From Polaribacter huanghezhanensis (GTDB taxonomy: Bacteria > Bacteroidota > Bacteroidia > Flavobacteriales > Flavobacteriaceae), in contig NZ_CP128595.1 in assembly GCF_030444335.1 (NCBI RefSeq), positions 558,001 to 622,000 of the forward strand: a DNA stretch of 64,000 bases, in the 5' to 3' direction. Position 1 is the stretch's first letter, and each line of letters opens with the position of its first letter. The translations under genes and the position numbers were made by a program. Below are positions 15,379-25,461 of this stretch, in pieces. The notes under the pieces were generated by a model. The model did not search any database, was not told the origin of the DNA, and saw only the letters and a list, made by a program, of their open reading frames with translations.

Positions 15379-16791
15379 TTACCGAGTAAGCTTGATTACA
15401 ACCGCTTCTAAAGTATTTGAATCTTTAAATGCATTAATAACTACATCATGATAATTTTTCAATTCAGCTAAGAATTCGATTGAACCGTATTTACTAAAAA
15501 CATCAAACATGGCAATAAGTAATTCTTCTATTGTGTGACCTCCATATTTTTTAACCAATTTATAGTGATCTGTAGATAATTTTTCCTTTCTGAGCATGAC
15601 AAATGTAGGGCCAGATAATCTTATCCAAGTGACCATACACTCTCTATTATTCATTATCAAATTCCTTCCTTCGGGGTAAAATTTAATAAAAGAAGTAAGA
15701 AATTTTTGTCCATTTTCGCTTGTTGAAAGAACTCTTTTAAATTCACTTAGTCTTGGAATATCTTTAGCAATGAGAACTTTTATTAAATCAGTAGAAATAG
15801 GAAACTTTAGTTTTTTACCTATCTTAGTTTTTATATAGCCTATATCATTTGCATTTACATAAGTAAAAGATGGACTCGTTTTGTATGATTGACTATTTAT
15901 ACCAAGAATACCTCCATCAGGAGTTAAAAGTGCTGATCCAGAATCACCTTGTTCAGCAAAAATATATAAATTTTCTTCCAAGCCAACTACTGAAACAACT
16001 GTATGGAATTTTGTATCAGGTATAAAGCTACCTAATCTTCGAACTGTCCCTAAGGTTAATCGAGTAGTGCGTCCGTATTTTAAAACTGATTGTCCCAGGT
16101 AAGTCCCAGGGGTCCTATCGTTCAAAAGAAATAGAATATTTTCACCAACCAATTGATTATTTGCTTTTATATCTTCGTTCAGTTTGCATAGAGCAATATC
16201 CAGTTGAGCTCTATTTGGTGAACCTGGGATAAGTTCGTAATCCCTAAATATGACTTCTGCGATAGAAGGACTATCATCATAATCATAAGGTTGATAAACT
16301 TTATTATAATCTTCATTTGGAAGCACATGCTTACATGTCAGGAAACCAAGATTATCAGAGCTACTTTCTTCGGAAAAACCAAAGACCCCTGCTGTTCCTT
16401 TCCCACTTTGGTTGTCAGTTATCTGACAACCACTTAACATAGGTCTATAATTATTTTGGTCCGGGCTGATTTTGGGATCTTCCATCCCATTTTCGTTATA
16501 AAGATCGGTTAAGTTGGCAAAATAAATTTCTTCAACAATATCTACTGGAATATCTTCGATGATAATCGGTAAAACCTGAGAGGGTTCAAGTTCGATTATA
16601 TCTTTTTTTTTCTTTACCTCTATGTAAATACATGCCTCACCTAGTTTGGAAACTCCACGTTTCTCTCTAAACCCAATTCCTATAGTCAGTACACAATCAA
16701 ATTGCCTAATTTTAGCTTCATTTCTTGACAAAACTTCCATCATGTATTGAGTCCTCTCTATTAACTTAACTTTTGTTAGCGAATTGTCCAT
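15379..16791 (-). CDS. Trypsin-like serine peptidase with flanking domains
   Basis: The protein has 470 residues. The central domain (about 120-310) has a complete S1-type triad: H155 in TCKHV, D198 in LDIALCK and S284 in GDSGSAL. No signal peptide is evident, so it is probably cytoplasmic. The N-terminal 110 residues and the helical C-terminal 150 (from about 320) are extra domains that I do not recognise; they may sense or bind a partner. Cytoplasmic trypsin-like proteases with added domains are found as effectors of bacterial conflict systems, so a defence role is possible but unproven. It stands apart from its neighbours. Confidence 0.7.
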   Translation of the reverse strand: MDNSLTKVKLIERTQYMMEVLSRNEAKIRQFDCVLTIGIGFREKRGVSKLGEACIYIEVKKKKDIIELEPSQVLPIIIEDIPVDIVEEIYFANLTDLYNENGMEDPKISPDQNNYRPMLSGCQITDNQSGKGTAGVFGFSEESSSDNLGFLTCKHVLPNEDYNKVYQPYDYDDSPSIAEVIFRDYELIPGSPNRAQLDIALCKLNEDIKANNQLVGENILFLLNDRTPGTYLGQSVLKYGRTTRLTLGTVRRLGSFIPDTKFHTVVSVVGLEENLYIFAEQGDSGSALLTPDGGILGINSQSYKTSPSFTYVNANDIGYIKTKIGKKLKFPISTDLIKVLIAKDIPRLSEFKRVLSTSENGQKFLTSFIKFYPEGRNLIMNNRECMVTWIRLSGPTFVMLRKEKLSTDHYKLVKKYGGHTIEELLIAMFDVFSKYGSIEFLAELKNYHDVVINAFKDSNTLEAVVIKLTR

Positions 16792-16869
16792 GTATAAATT
16801 TAAAAAAAAAATTAACCTTGTATAAAATTAACAAACACTTGGTTTTTTTGACTATTAAATACTGTTTTG

Positions 16870-17058
16870 TTATTTAAAGTTACATTCACCACAACCTCTT
16901 TTACCAGGTATCCAAAAAATATAGTATCTACATTCTCCTTTTCTTTTGCCCCAACCCCAAAATTTCGCACCTATAGTAACCTTTTTAAAATAATCATCTT
17001 CCCAAAAAATGAATTTTTCATCATCTGATTGAATAAAAGTTTCAGTTCTTTTCCCCAT
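16870..17058 (-). CDS. Small aromatic- and cysteine-containing protein
   Basis: The protein has 62 residues with many aromatic residues (FIFWEDDYF, AKFWGWG, YYIFWI) and a CxxC near the end (RGCGECNF) that could bind metal. No signal peptide is clear. The family is not recognised. It lies in a row of short leftward genes between the patatin operon and the protease gene. Confidence 0.45.
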   Translation of the reverse strand: MGKRTETFIQSDDEKFIFWEDDYFKKVTIGAKFWGWGKRKGECRYYIFWIPGKRGCGECNFK

Positions 17059-17153
17059 ATTAATTGTATTTAATTTATTAGTAAATTATTATTCGATTTA
17101 TGTAGTGGAATTAACCCTAAATAATATGTGTTTTAATACTAGAGGCAAATTGG

Positions 17154-17285
17154 TTAATCCCCTTTCTTATGCTTGTGTGGCTTTAGCGATGGCGTATTTC
17201 CCGGAGTTTTCTTATTATCTCGTTGACGTCTGTCTGGTTTTCCGGTTGAATCGGCTGTTCTTTTAGGTCCTGGTTTAATTCCCAT
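17154..17285 (-). CDS. Short basic protein (43 aa)
   Basis: An open frame of 43 codons starts at 17285 (MGIKPGPKRTADSTGKPDRR) and ends HKHKKGD. It is strongly basic and low in hydrophobic residues, so probably disordered or nucleic-acid binding. The start is preceded by an A/T-rich leader as usual in this phylum. It may be a real small gene; no homologue is known to me. Confidence 0.4.
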   Translation of the reverse strand: MGIKPGPKRTADSTGKPDRRQRDNKKTPGNTPSLKPHKHKKGD

Positions 17286-17414
17286 AATTTTTTTATTAAA
17301 ATTTATACTACAATTTAATTAATTTTTCTCTAAACTTCAGCAAAGTTTCTTAACAATTCAATAGCTTAAGACATAACAAGTACAAGTTACTTTATTTGAA
17401 TATTTTTAATCTGT

Positions 17415-17708
17415 TTATAGTAATGAAGCCAAAGAAGGTATCTTCTTTGCAATTTGAACAGCAATTTCTCCAAGTTCTAAAATTTGTTCTTTTAATTTTG
17501 CCTGCGTTTCATTTGTTGCTGAAGCTTCTTCTACCACTGCTATTAATTGGGCATATACTTCCATATCGGTAGTGTCTGGTGTTATACTATCTATTTCTTC
17601 TTTAGATAGCCCATGTAGTTTTTCAATTTCATTTTTATACAAACCAATAAATGCTGCTCTATTTTGTTTTGCTCTTTGTGCTAATCTTTCTTTATACGTT
17701 AAGGACAT
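17415..17708 (-). CDS. Small helical protein, third gene of the patatin operon
   Basis: The protein has 97 residues and is predicted to be all helical (YKERLAQRAKQNRAAFIGLY, ETQAKLKEQILELGEIAVQI), ending in a hydrophobic AKKIPSLASLL. It has no signal peptide and no recognised family. It starts six bases after the lipoprotein gene, so it belongs to the same transcript as the patatin. It could be a regulatory or immunity-type partner (inference). Confidence 0.5.
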   Translation of the reverse strand: MSLTYKERLAQRAKQNRAAFIGLYKNEIEKLHGLSKEEIDSITPDTTDMEVYAQLIAVVEEASATNETQAKLKEQILELGEIAVQIAKKIPSLASLL

Positions 17709-17714
17709 AGTTTT

Positions 17715-18419
17715 TTATTTTTTAAATAGTTTATTAAATTTTTCTTGCACTTCTTTCATTTTTTTTTCAACAGTATCAATATCTACTTTTTTAACATCTT
17801 TCAATATTTTATCTACACCTACTGCATAATCGGATAGTTTTTGGGCTGTTTCAGTTCTTAAATTTTCTAAACCAAATTTATTTAAGATTTCCTCTTGTGC
17901 ATCATGCACTTTACGTACAGAAGCTAAATGGCCAATTACTATAGAGTTTGCATAGATAATTTGATTATAGGATCTATCAATAGCTGCCATTACCTCTAAT
18001 TCTTGTTTTTCTATAGGTATTAAAAGTATTTTACGATATACTTCAACTTCGTTATAAACCACAGAAACGAAATCTTTCATAAGACCAATTGCTTGCTTTT
18101 GTTTGGGGTAATCAGTGCTGTTTTTGGCTGCATCAATTATAGCTCCTGTCATTGATTCAAACTTACCTGAATTTGCATCTGCAAAATCTGCTTCTAATAG
18201 CTTTCCAATTTGATAAGGTGCATATACATCATCTACAAATGTATTTACATCTTTCTTCATTCTAGTAAATAGAATAGTTGCCAAATCTTTGTGCGATTTG
18301 TAAACCGTTACTATATCTCTGCCCACGGTTGCTGATAATTCTACAGATTCTTTAGGTACAACAGCACAGGATGTTATAAGTGCTATAACGACTAAAAATA
18401 GGATACATTTAATTTTCAT
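17715..18419 (-). CDS. Helical lipoprotein, second gene of the patatin operon
   Basis: The protein has 234 residues with a clear lipoprotein signal (LVVIALITSC, Cys18). The mature protein is long and helical, with a C-terminal stretch (about 190-234) rich in Lys, Val and Glu that could form a coiled coil. It should be anchored in the inner or outer membrane facing the periplasm. It starts five bases after the patatin stop, so the two are probably functionally linked, for example as an envelope partner or inhibitor of the lipase. The family is not recognised. Confidence 0.6.
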   Translation of the reverse strand: MKIKCILFLVVIALITSCAVVPKESVELSATVGRDIVTVYKSHKDLATILFTRMKKDVNTFVDDVYAPYQIGKLLEADFADANSGKFESMTGAIIDAAKNSTDYPKQKQAIGLMKDFVSVVYNEVEVYRKILLIPIEKQELEVMAAIDRSYNQIIYANSIVIGHLASVRKVHDAQEEILNKFGLENLRTETAQKLSDYAVGVDKILKDVKKVDIDTVEKKMKEVQEKFNKLFKK

Positions 18420-18424
18420 AGTAG

Positions 18425-19453
18425 TTAGTTTTGGTATTTGATAAGTTTTTCTACAATAGTATCTAATTCTTTATCTATACTTTCAATTGAGACAAACGAT
18501 AAGCCGTCCTCGTTTAATTTTTGTAAATTCTCAATGGACGCATTATCCATTTCAGTATCCGCTGTTATTATTTTAGGTTCAAGTCGGTGATAATCTTTTT
18601 GGTCTTGTTCTTCTAATGTTCCAAATATTTGTGTTAAATGATAATGTACAGTTTTAGAATTACCAGACATCATGATTTCTATAATAGGTTTAATCCACCC
18701 AATTGCTCCCCAATCTTTGGCCTTCTTATATTCGTAACCTTTGCTTACACTACCTGTCCCAATAGATACAATCATCATGTTTTTAGCAGAAGGTGTGTTC
18801 TCTATATTTTCAAAATTCATAGACCTAACTTCTGAGTAGGCTACCAATGAAGGGTTGTTTACAAAAACACCACCATCTATTAAAGGATAAGGAGTACCTA
18901 TTTCGTTTTTAATAAGAGCAGTTTGAAAGTAGGTTGGGGCAGCCGATGTAGCTCTTGCAACATCTTTAATTTTAAAATTATAAATTTCATTATTAGATTT
19001 GTGTTGCTTAAAAAAATGAGGTTTACCATTTCTTATATCGTAAGAACTAATTATACAAGGTTTTAATAAATTTGATAATTTCAATTCTTCAAATGTATCA
19101 TCAAGTGCTCCTTCAAGTTCAGAAGCGTTATATTTTTCATCTGTTATACCTTTCCCGCTTTTTATTTTTTGCCAATTACTAACATTAAATATCTCATTTC
19201 CCCTATTTAAATAGATATTTACCGCTTCTTGAGCAGTTAATTTGGGTCGGTTTTCTTCATTAGGTGTAAGATAAGCTAAGGCCAATATTCCACCAGTACT
19301 TGTACCTGCCATAAAATCAAACATATCAGATAGTTTAACATTTGGGTCTCCTGTTCTCTTTTGAAGTTTTTGCTCAATTTGGGTTAAAACAATACCTGGT
19401 AAAATACCTCGTATCCCTCCACCATCGATAGATAGAATTCTAATTTTTTTCAT
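18425..19453 (-). CDS. Patatin-like phospholipase (CapV-like)
   Basis: The protein has 342 residues. It has the oxyanion loop GGGIRG (11-16), nucleophile Ser52 in GTSTG and Asp193 in IDGG, completing the Ser-Asp dyad of patatins. The start MKKIRILSIDGGGIRG is typical of cytoplasmic bacterial patatins, a group that includes the CBASS effector CapV. It hydrolyses acyl chains from phospholipids. No CD-NTase is encoded nearby, so CBASS membership is not supported. A copy of the TACGG palindrome (19540-19554) lies about 90 bp upstream, which ties it to the regulon of the peptide/RND module. Confidence 0.8.
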   Translation of the reverse strand: MKKIRILSIDGGGIRGILPGIVLTQIEQKLQKRTGDPNVKLSDMFDFMAGTSTGGILALAYLTPNEENRPKLTAQEAVNIYLNRGNEIFNVSNWQKIKSGKGITDEKYNASELEGALDDTFEELKLSNLLKPCIISSYDIRNGKPHFFKQHKSNNEIYNFKIKDVARATSAAPTYFQTALIKNEIGTPYPLIDGGVFVNNPSLVAYSEVRSMNFENIENTPSAKNMMIVSIGTGSVSKGYEYKKAKDWGAIGWIKPIIEIMMSGNSKTVHYHLTQIFGTLEEQDQKDYHRLEPKIITADTEMDNASIENLQKLNEDGLSFVSIESIDKELDTIVEKLIKYQN

Positions 19454-19539
19454 ATTCTTTTAATTTCAGCAAACACTTTTTTCAATCTAAATAACAACTC
19501 AATAAAAAATAAATATAAACCTTATTCAAATTAAATTAT

Positions 19540-19554
19540 TACGGTAAAACCGTA
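19540..19554. promoter_or_regulatory. TACGG-type operator upstream of the patatin operon
   Basis: TACGGTAAAACCGTA is the exact reverse complement of the site at 33010. The inverted repeat extends to 11-bp arms (19536-19558). It lies 87-101 bp before the patatin start and after the stop of the upstream RND gene. Confidence 0.65.
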
Positions 19555-19590
19555 ATAATTAGTGCGATAAAAACCTCAATCTAAAGAAAA

Positions 19591-22500
19591 CTAAAGAATT
19601 GTTTTTGTGCTCATTTTTATAAAAAGCGGTAAATACAGCAGAATTCCAACTATTGAAAAAAGTAGCCCTCCAATTGACCCAGCAGCAAACGAAAACCAAA
19701 AGACCTCTTTTTGTCCTTCCCAAACAAAAGGAATTAATCCAACTATTGTTGTGATTATAGTTAGCATGATTGGTGTTATTTTAGAATTAAAGGCTTTAAA
19801 ATAACATTTTTGAACACTTAATAAAGGGTGTCCTTTTTTTATGTTATTAAAATCATTGATAATGTACAATGCAGAATTCACACTAATCCCTGATAATAAA
19901 ATAAAAGATGCATAACCACCTTGATCAAAGTTGATGTCAAAAAAATAAAAAGTTAAAAATACACCTATAAACGAAATAGGAATCATGCTTATTATAGCAA
20001 AAGGTTGTCTAAGTGATTCTAATAAAATAGCACAGATAAAAAATATAATTCCAATAATGACAAAAATATAATAATATTGAGCTTTATCTTTCTTATTCCA
20101 TCTATCTAAATAACTTGGATTATAAATTCTATAACCAATAGGTAAACTTTTTTTAAATTCTAGCTCTCTGTTTTCTTTAAATTTTCTCGCCAAAGGACTT
20201 GAACCAATAAAATTATAGGCAACCGTTAAACTATATTGTTGATTTCTTTTTTTAATTGTATTTCCTGTTTTCCTTTTTTCTATTGATGCTAACTCGTTTA
20301 ATTTATATTGATTTCCATTAACAACTAATGGTGTGTGTTTTAAATCCCAAACATTAAAATTGAGGTATTTGTCAGATACTATTTTTACTTTTTGTAGTTC
20401 ATCATCTGCAACAATGGATTTTATTTCCCCAATATGAAGCTTATTTTCTAACATTGAATATAAAGCAGATTGTGAAATGTTTGCCAGACTCAATAATTCT
20501 GAATTAAAATCTAAATAATACTCGAATAAGGAAGATCTACCCCATCTATCACTTGAGATTTCTACTTTTTTTACTCGGTCATTCGCTTCTTTTAAAATAT
20601 TCTTTTTCAGTTGTTCTGCATAAGTATACAGTTGATCATAATTATATCCTTCAAGTGTAATTTGATCTCCAAAACCTCCAGTTCCTAAAGCATTCGAGAA
20701 CCCTCGACCTACTCCAGAAATAAACCAATCCAAACCTCCCAAGCTAATCGCTTTCGTTTCTAATAAACTTTTTAGAGTATGAGGAAAAGAGCCAAACTCA
20801 TAGGCTTCTTTAAAATAGATTTGAATTACAGAATTACGATAACTAGTTATACTTGTTTCAAATAGATTTACTTCATCAAAAGAAGAGATATATTGCTCCA
20901 TTTTTTGCACTACCTCATTTAGTTGTTCAATAGTAGAACCTTCAGGCATGACCCCTCTAACGGTTAATGAGGTTCTTTCTGGCTCAGCATAATATGAGTT
21001 TTCAAAAACATTGTCTGTAAATAAACGTAATGCTCCTCCGGTTATCTTTTCTAATGTGGGTTTTACCTCATCAGTAAACCAACCTGAACCCAATGTCTTA
21101 TTATAGATTTTTCCTAATTCATTAGGGTTTTCTATTTCTTCAGGTGATAAATGAAAAGGCAATCCAAAACCTAAAATAAATAATAAAATAAAACCCCATT
21201 TAACAATCGGTTTCTTACAAAAAGAAATCAAAGAGGTATATCTTTTTGTGAAGTTAATTATTATTTTTCCCTTTTTCAAGGAAGGTCGTTTTTGCTTTTC
21301 TTTTAAATTTAATTTTTCTAATAAAGCAGGAACAAAATAAAAAGAGACTGCTAATGAAACACCAATATTTATTGCAATAACGATAGCAAAATCCCAAAGA
21401 TTGATACGTTGACTTTCTTCTAATAAAAAGATAACTAATACAGAACCTATCGTTGTTAATGTTGCTGCTAAAATAGCTAAAAAGGCTTTTCTGTTTTTCT
21501 TAGTTAACAAATGATCCATCATAATGATACAATTGTCTATAATAATTCCGAACGAGATCGTAATTCCTGCTAAAGAATATAGTTGCAACTCAACACCCAA
21601 TGCAACATAAAAGATAATAGCGATTAAAAGATTTACAAGGATACTTGTAAATAAAACAAAAAGGTACTTGAAATTTCTATAAACAATAATTGTAAGAATT
21701 AATAAAACTAGTAATGAAAGAAATGCTCTTTTTTTTATTTTATTTAATTCGGTCACTAAAAACTCACTACTGTCTTTGGTGAGTTTTATATAATATCCTT
21801 TTGAAATTTCTTTTTGTAATTCCTCTATATTTTGTTTTACTTGTTTTGATAAACGAATTGTATTAACTCCTTTACTTGGGTAAATTGCGAAATTTAAAGT
21901 GTTTAAACCGTTTATCCGATAATATGCATTTACTTTCCCTTCTTTGAAGCGTATTTTCGCAATGTCTTTCAGAAATAATACTCGATTACCTATTTTTTGA
22001 ATCGGAATTTCTTCCCAAGAAAAAACATTGGTAGATTTATAAACATACTGCATTGGTATTTCTTTTTCCGCTGCATCTTTTTCCTGCTTTAAAATTCCTT
22101 TCCCTAATTCTTTTTTATCTAGATATGTGTTAATTGCATTAGTAACTTCTAGGATTGAAATATTATATTGAAATAATTTATCGGAACTATATGTAATTAC
22201 CCACTCAAATGGAGCTGATCCATATAAAGAAATTTGATTTACTCCTTCAATTTTAGAAAGTTTAGATAGAATATGGTTTTCAGCATATTTTTTAATAAAA
22301 TATGGGCTTTCATTTGCATTTATCGTATATGATAAAATAGGAGATTGGTTTTCAGAACCTTCATTCATTGACAGCTGAGGGAAACTGACACCATCTGGAA
22401 ATTTTTGATAGTTTTGTCGTATGATATTTGCTATTTCAAAACGAGCAATATCAATATCAATGTCCTTCTTGAAAGTTAAGTTTATATTTCCATTACCTTT

Positions 22501-22743
22501 ATTTGAAGTAGATGTAATTTCTTTTATTCCCCTAACAGAATTAAAAAGACCTTCTAATTTAGAAGTAACTTCTTGCTCTATAACTTTTGAAGAAGCTTTA
22601 GACCAAGTAAAATTAACACTCAATGATTTTGAAGGACGATTCGGTTTTAGTTGAATACTTAATGAAGGAATTAAACTAATCCCTACTATTGTTAAGCAAA
22701 CAAAAATTGTTAAAACACTAAATGATGAAAGTTTCTTATTCAT
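19591..22743 (-). CDS. RND-family efflux permease B
   Basis: The protein has 1050 residues. It has the RND layout: one N-terminal transmembrane helix, a large periplasmic loop, a six-helix bundle, a second loop and a second bundle. In TM4 the motif FGIIIDNCIIMMDHLL carries a single conserved Asp, as in HAE-type pumps. It uses the proton gradient to export substrate through an adaptor and a TolC-type channel. It is the last gene of the run RND A, TolC, signal peptidase, RND B. Two different permeases with one channel suggest a mixed pump, as in MdtBC. The substrate is unknown; the neighbouring cysteine-rich peptides or lipids are possible. Confidence 0.85.
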   Translation of the reverse strand: MNKKLSSFSVLTIFVCLTIVGISLIPSLSIQLKPNRPSKSLSVNFTWSKASSKVIEQEVTSKLEGLFNSVRGIKEITSTSNKGNGNINLTFKKDIDIDIARFEIANIIRQNYQKFPDGVSFPQLSMNEGSENQSPILSYTINANESPYFIKKYAENHILSKLSKIEGVNQISLYGSAPFEWVITYSSDKLFQYNISILEVTNAINTYLDKKELGKGILKQEKDAAEKEIPMQYVYKSTNVFSWEEIPIQKIGNRVLFLKDIAKIRFKEGKVNAYYRINGLNTLNFAIYPSKGVNTIRLSKQVKQNIEELQKEISKGYYIKLTKDSSEFLVTELNKIKKRAFLSLLVLLILTIIVYRNFKYLFVLFTSILVNLLIAIIFYVALGVELQLYSLAGITISFGIIIDNCIIMMDHLLTKKNRKAFLAILAATLTTIGSVLVIFLLEESQRINLWDFAIVIAINIGVSLAVSFYFVPALLEKLNLKEKQKRPSLKKGKIIINFTKRYTSLISFCKKPIVKWGFILLFILGFGLPFHLSPEEIENPNELGKIYNKTLGSGWFTDEVKPTLEKITGGALRLFTDNVFENSYYAEPERTSLTVRGVMPEGSTIEQLNEVVQKMEQYISSFDEVNLFETSITSYRNSVIQIYFKEAYEFGSFPHTLKSLLETKAISLGGLDWFISGVGRGFSNALGTGGFGDQITLEGYNYDQLYTYAEQLKKNILKEANDRVKKVEISSDRWGRSSLFEYYLDFNSELLSLANISQSALYSMLENKLHIGEIKSIVADDELQKVKIVSDKYLNFNVWDLKHTPLVVNGNQYKLNELASIEKRKTGNTIKKRNQQYSLTVAYNFIGSSPLARKFKENRELEFKKSLPIGYRIYNPSYLDRWNKKDKAQYYYIFVIIGIIFFICAILLESLRQPFAIISMIPISFIGVFLTFYFFDINFDQGGYASFILLSGISVNSALYIINDFNNIKKGHPLLSVQKCYFKAFNSKITPIMLTIITTIVGLIPFVWEGQKEVFWFSFAAGSIGGLLFSIVGILLYLPLFIKMSTKTIL

Positions 22744-22756
22744 TTATCTGCTATTA

Positions 22757-23953
22757 TTAGTTGACTACTTTAAATAACCGATCCCAATTAAATGTATCAT
22801 TATAGTTTGAATATAAAACGTATTGCACTTTTCCAACGACACTTTCTACAGGTACAAATCCGATATATCTCGAATCTTTAGAAATTCCTCTATTATCTCC
22901 TAAAACAAAAATGTAATCTTTTTTAAAAGTATAATTTGAGGTCTTTTTTCCATCCAAAAAATAGTTGCTTTCTTTTTTTTCTAATTGAATTTTTTCAAAT
23001 TTTTGTAGTGTTTTTTTATACAGATTAAATGTTTCTTCATTCAATTCAATTTGCAATCCTTTTTTGGGGACTATAAATGCTCCCATATTGTCAGCAGTCC
23101 AGTTATAAGTGTTTTCAACTAAAAATAAATCATCGTTTTTACGCTGTTTTTTTTTCTTCTTTTTTATGGAATTCACTGATAAAAGCATTTGTATTTCTAA
23201 GTACTCCTTTTTAGTTAATACCCCTTCTATTCCATCACTAATTTCTGAATTTGGGTATAACATTGCCTCAATTTTCAAGGAATCTACCTGATTATAAAAT
23301 GCTTTTTTATTTTTTACAATGATACTGTAATGCTCTTTTATCGCTAGAGGAGGAGTATATTTTTTGTTATTTGTAAATACATCACCGTCAACCATTTTAA
23401 AAATATCTCCAGATAAACCAACACATCTTTTAACTAAAAAAAAAGTTCTAGTTTCTTGAAAAACCAACACATCTCCTTGCTGAAAACTATCCATTCCTGA
23501 AAACCTTTTATATTGCCACCATTCTTTATCTATATGTGAACGGGCATTGTCATTAAAAAAAAACAAAAAATTAATCCATGGAATTTCAAAAGGAGAGCTA
23601 GGTAGTTTAGGTCCATATACTAATTTATTAACCAAAATAATATCATCTGGATATAGTGTATTTTCCATAGAACTACTTGGTATTCTAAAAACTCCAAATA
23701 CAAATAGCTTCATCCCAATACTAATTATAAAAATTAGAATAAAAAAGGCAAGACCTTTTGCTATTTTAGAAAGAAATTTGTTTTTAATAAATTTTATAAT
23801 AAATAAAAAAAGGAACCGTAATACAAAGATTCCTAATATACATGCAAGCAGCCAAAAAAGGTGATTTAATGCAATAAACGCAATTACTATACATAGGGAT
23901 ATTATTTTCCAGTACTTTTTAATTACATGATATACTTTTTGAATAAGCTCCAT
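22757..23953 (-). CDS. lepB: Signal peptidase I (additional copy within the export module)
   Basis: The protein has 398 residues with N-terminal hydrophobic segments (about 17-58 and 68-88). The catalytic Ser95 is in RIPSSSMENTL, the general base Lys175 in FFLVKRCVGL, and the family motif GDNRGISKDS lies near the end. It is longer than the E. coli enzyme, with a large insert between these boxes, as often seen in Bacteroidota. It cleaves Sec signal peptides on the periplasmic side. Its place inside an RND-TolC operon near three small secreted peptides suggests a dedicated enzyme for them rather than the housekeeping copy (inference). Confidence 0.9.
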   Translation of the reverse strand: MELIQKVYHVIKKYWKIISLCIVIAFIALNHLFWLLACILGIFVLRFLFLFIIKFIKNKFLSKIAKGLAFFILIFIISIGMKLFVFGVFRIPSSSMENTLYPDDIILVNKLVYGPKLPSSPFEIPWINFLFFFNDNARSHIDKEWWQYKRFSGMDSFQQGDVLVFQETRTFFLVKRCVGLSGDIFKMVDGDVFTNNKKYTPPLAIKEHYSIIVKNKKAFYNQVDSLKIEAMLYPNSEISDGIEGVLTKKEYLEIQMLLSVNSIKKKKKKQRKNDDLFLVENTYNWTADNMGAFIVPKKGLQIELNEETFNLYKKTLQKFEKIQLEKKESNYFLDGKKTSNYTFKKDYIFVLGDNRGISKDSRYIGFVPVESVVGKVQYVLYSNYNDTFNWDRLFKVVN

Positions 23954-23955
23954 AT

Positions 23956-25461
23956 TTAATTTTCTAAAAGTGATTCAAATGACACTTTTAATGTTTTTCT
24001 TTCAGAAAAATTATACAATGTCAATTGTTGTACTTCATAATAGTACGTCCAATATAGTTGCAAATTTTGTATGTATTGCTCAGTTGCCGTTTGCCAAGCC
24101 TTTCTAGAACTTAATAAGCGTAATAAATCTACTTTTCCTGATAAAAATCTTTTTTCAGTTATTTGATATGAATCACTTGAAATTTCTTTAGCTCTTAATG
24201 ATACTACTACCTGCTCTTCTTGTAAATTAAAGTTTTTAACTTTTAAAATTAATTGCCTTTTTACATCATTTACAGTTTGTTGAATTTTAATATCGGTTAA
24301 CTCCTTAGTCATTTTAGCTATTTTTATATTTCCTTTTCGTTCTCCCCAATCTAAAATTGGCATACTAAAAGAAATTCCTACAATTTGTTGATCTAAAAAA
24401 TTACGATATGCATCAGAAAAAGTATTAGACTGTTGATTTAAACCATAGCTTGCATTAATAGATAACTTAAATCTATTTCCTTTAACAACTTCATCTAAAT
24501 CTCTTTCTGCATTAATTTTTTCAATTATAGTGTTTAATAAATCAGGATTATTTTGATTCATATATTTTTCTGCTTCGGATAAACTAATTTTTAATTTTGA
24601 AATTAAAATAGGCAGGTCAGGTGCAAATTCAGATAAATTTTCTTTATTTAGAAATAATTTCAGATCGGATACTATTATTTCTAATTCTTGGGTTGCCTTA
24701 GATAAATTAGTTTCTGAAGTAAAACTTTCTAATTCTAAGTTTAACAAATCATCTTTTTCAATAGCTCCTATAACATATCTTTTTTCAGCAATTTTAAAGA
24801 GTTTTTCAGCATTAGCTTTTGTTTCTATCGCAATAGTTACTTTGGCACTATTTAATGCCCATGTAAAAAACAATGAAATGGCTTCTATGTTTATTTTTTG
24901 TTGATTAAAAATAAACTCCTTTTTTGCTTTTTCATATTCTAATAAAGCTGTTTTATTTGCCCATTTTAGTTCATTGAATGCCATTAATGGCTGAATTAAA
25001 CCAACTCTAATGGGTGTTGTTGAATAATTTTCAATGGTGTTACTCCCATAATTAACTAGTCTATTAAAAGTAGAATTTATAAATACTTTTGTTCCTGTTG
25101 CCATAATATTTTGACTTAATGAAAGTTCAGAAAATAAATTTAAACTTTGTTCCTGTCTATACTCATCTATATTATTAGTAGGATTATATCTTTTCACTAA
25201 AGATCTATTGTAATTAAATGGTTGTAATTTTAGATCTAATCTAGGTAAGAATTTTGCTTTGAATGATTTGTATCTCCAATAATTAATTGCATACTCCCTT
25301 TTTGCTTTAAAGGCTTCAAGAGAATTTTTATTAGCTAATTGTAACGTTTCTTCTAAACTTATTTTTTTTAATTGTTGACCTTGAATACTATTGATACATA
25401 TCAAACAACAGCATATTTTCAAAATAAATTTAAATTGGTTTGTTATCTTATTTAACAACAT
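23956..25461 (-). CDS. TolC-family outer-membrane efflux protein
   Basis: The protein has 501 residues, with a signal peptide to about residue 28 and two repeated long helical hairpin regions typical of TolC/OEP proteins (start SLEETLQLANKNSLEAFKAK; second repeat around 330-450). It forms the outer-membrane channel for the two RND permeases. The start overlaps the end of RND A by 14 bp, and the signal peptidase gene follows after 2 bp, so the genes are tightly co-transcribed. Confidence 0.85.
   Translation of the reverse strand: MLLNKITNQFKFILKICCCLICINSIQGQQLKKISLEETLQLANKNSLEAFKAKREYAINYWRYKSFKAKFLPRLDLKLQPFNYNRSLVKRYNPTNNIDEYRQEQSLNLFSELSLSQNIMATGTKVFINSTFNRLVNYGSNTIENYSTTPIRVGLIQPLMAFNELKWANKTALLEYEKAKKEFIFNQQKINIEAISLFFTWALNSAKVTIAIETKANAEKLFKIAEKRYVIGAIEKDDLLNLELESFTSETNLSKATQELEIIVSDLKLFLNKENLSEFAPDLPILISKLKISLSEAEKYMNQNNPDLLNTIIEKINAERDLDEVVKGNRFKLSINASYGLNQQSNTFSDAYRNFLDQQIVGISFSMPILDWGERKGNIKIAKMTKELTDIKIQQTVNDVKRQLILKVKNFNLQEEQVVVSLRAKEISSDSYQITEKRFLSGKVDLLRLLSSRKAWQTATEQYIQNLQLYWTYYYEVQQLTLYNFSERKTLKVSFESLLEN

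Noticed and set aside
18425..19453. Patatin gene as a CBASS effector
   Set aside because: No CD-NTase, Cap2 or Cap3 gene is encoded nearby; the Ubl/E1/E2 genes are 13 kb away in another cassette, and the lipase shares an operator with the RND module instead.
19536..19558. Palindrome read as a terminator of RND permease B
   Set aside because: No T-run follows on the minus strand, and the same 15-bp core recurs before other genes, so an operator is more likely. A double role cannot be excluded.
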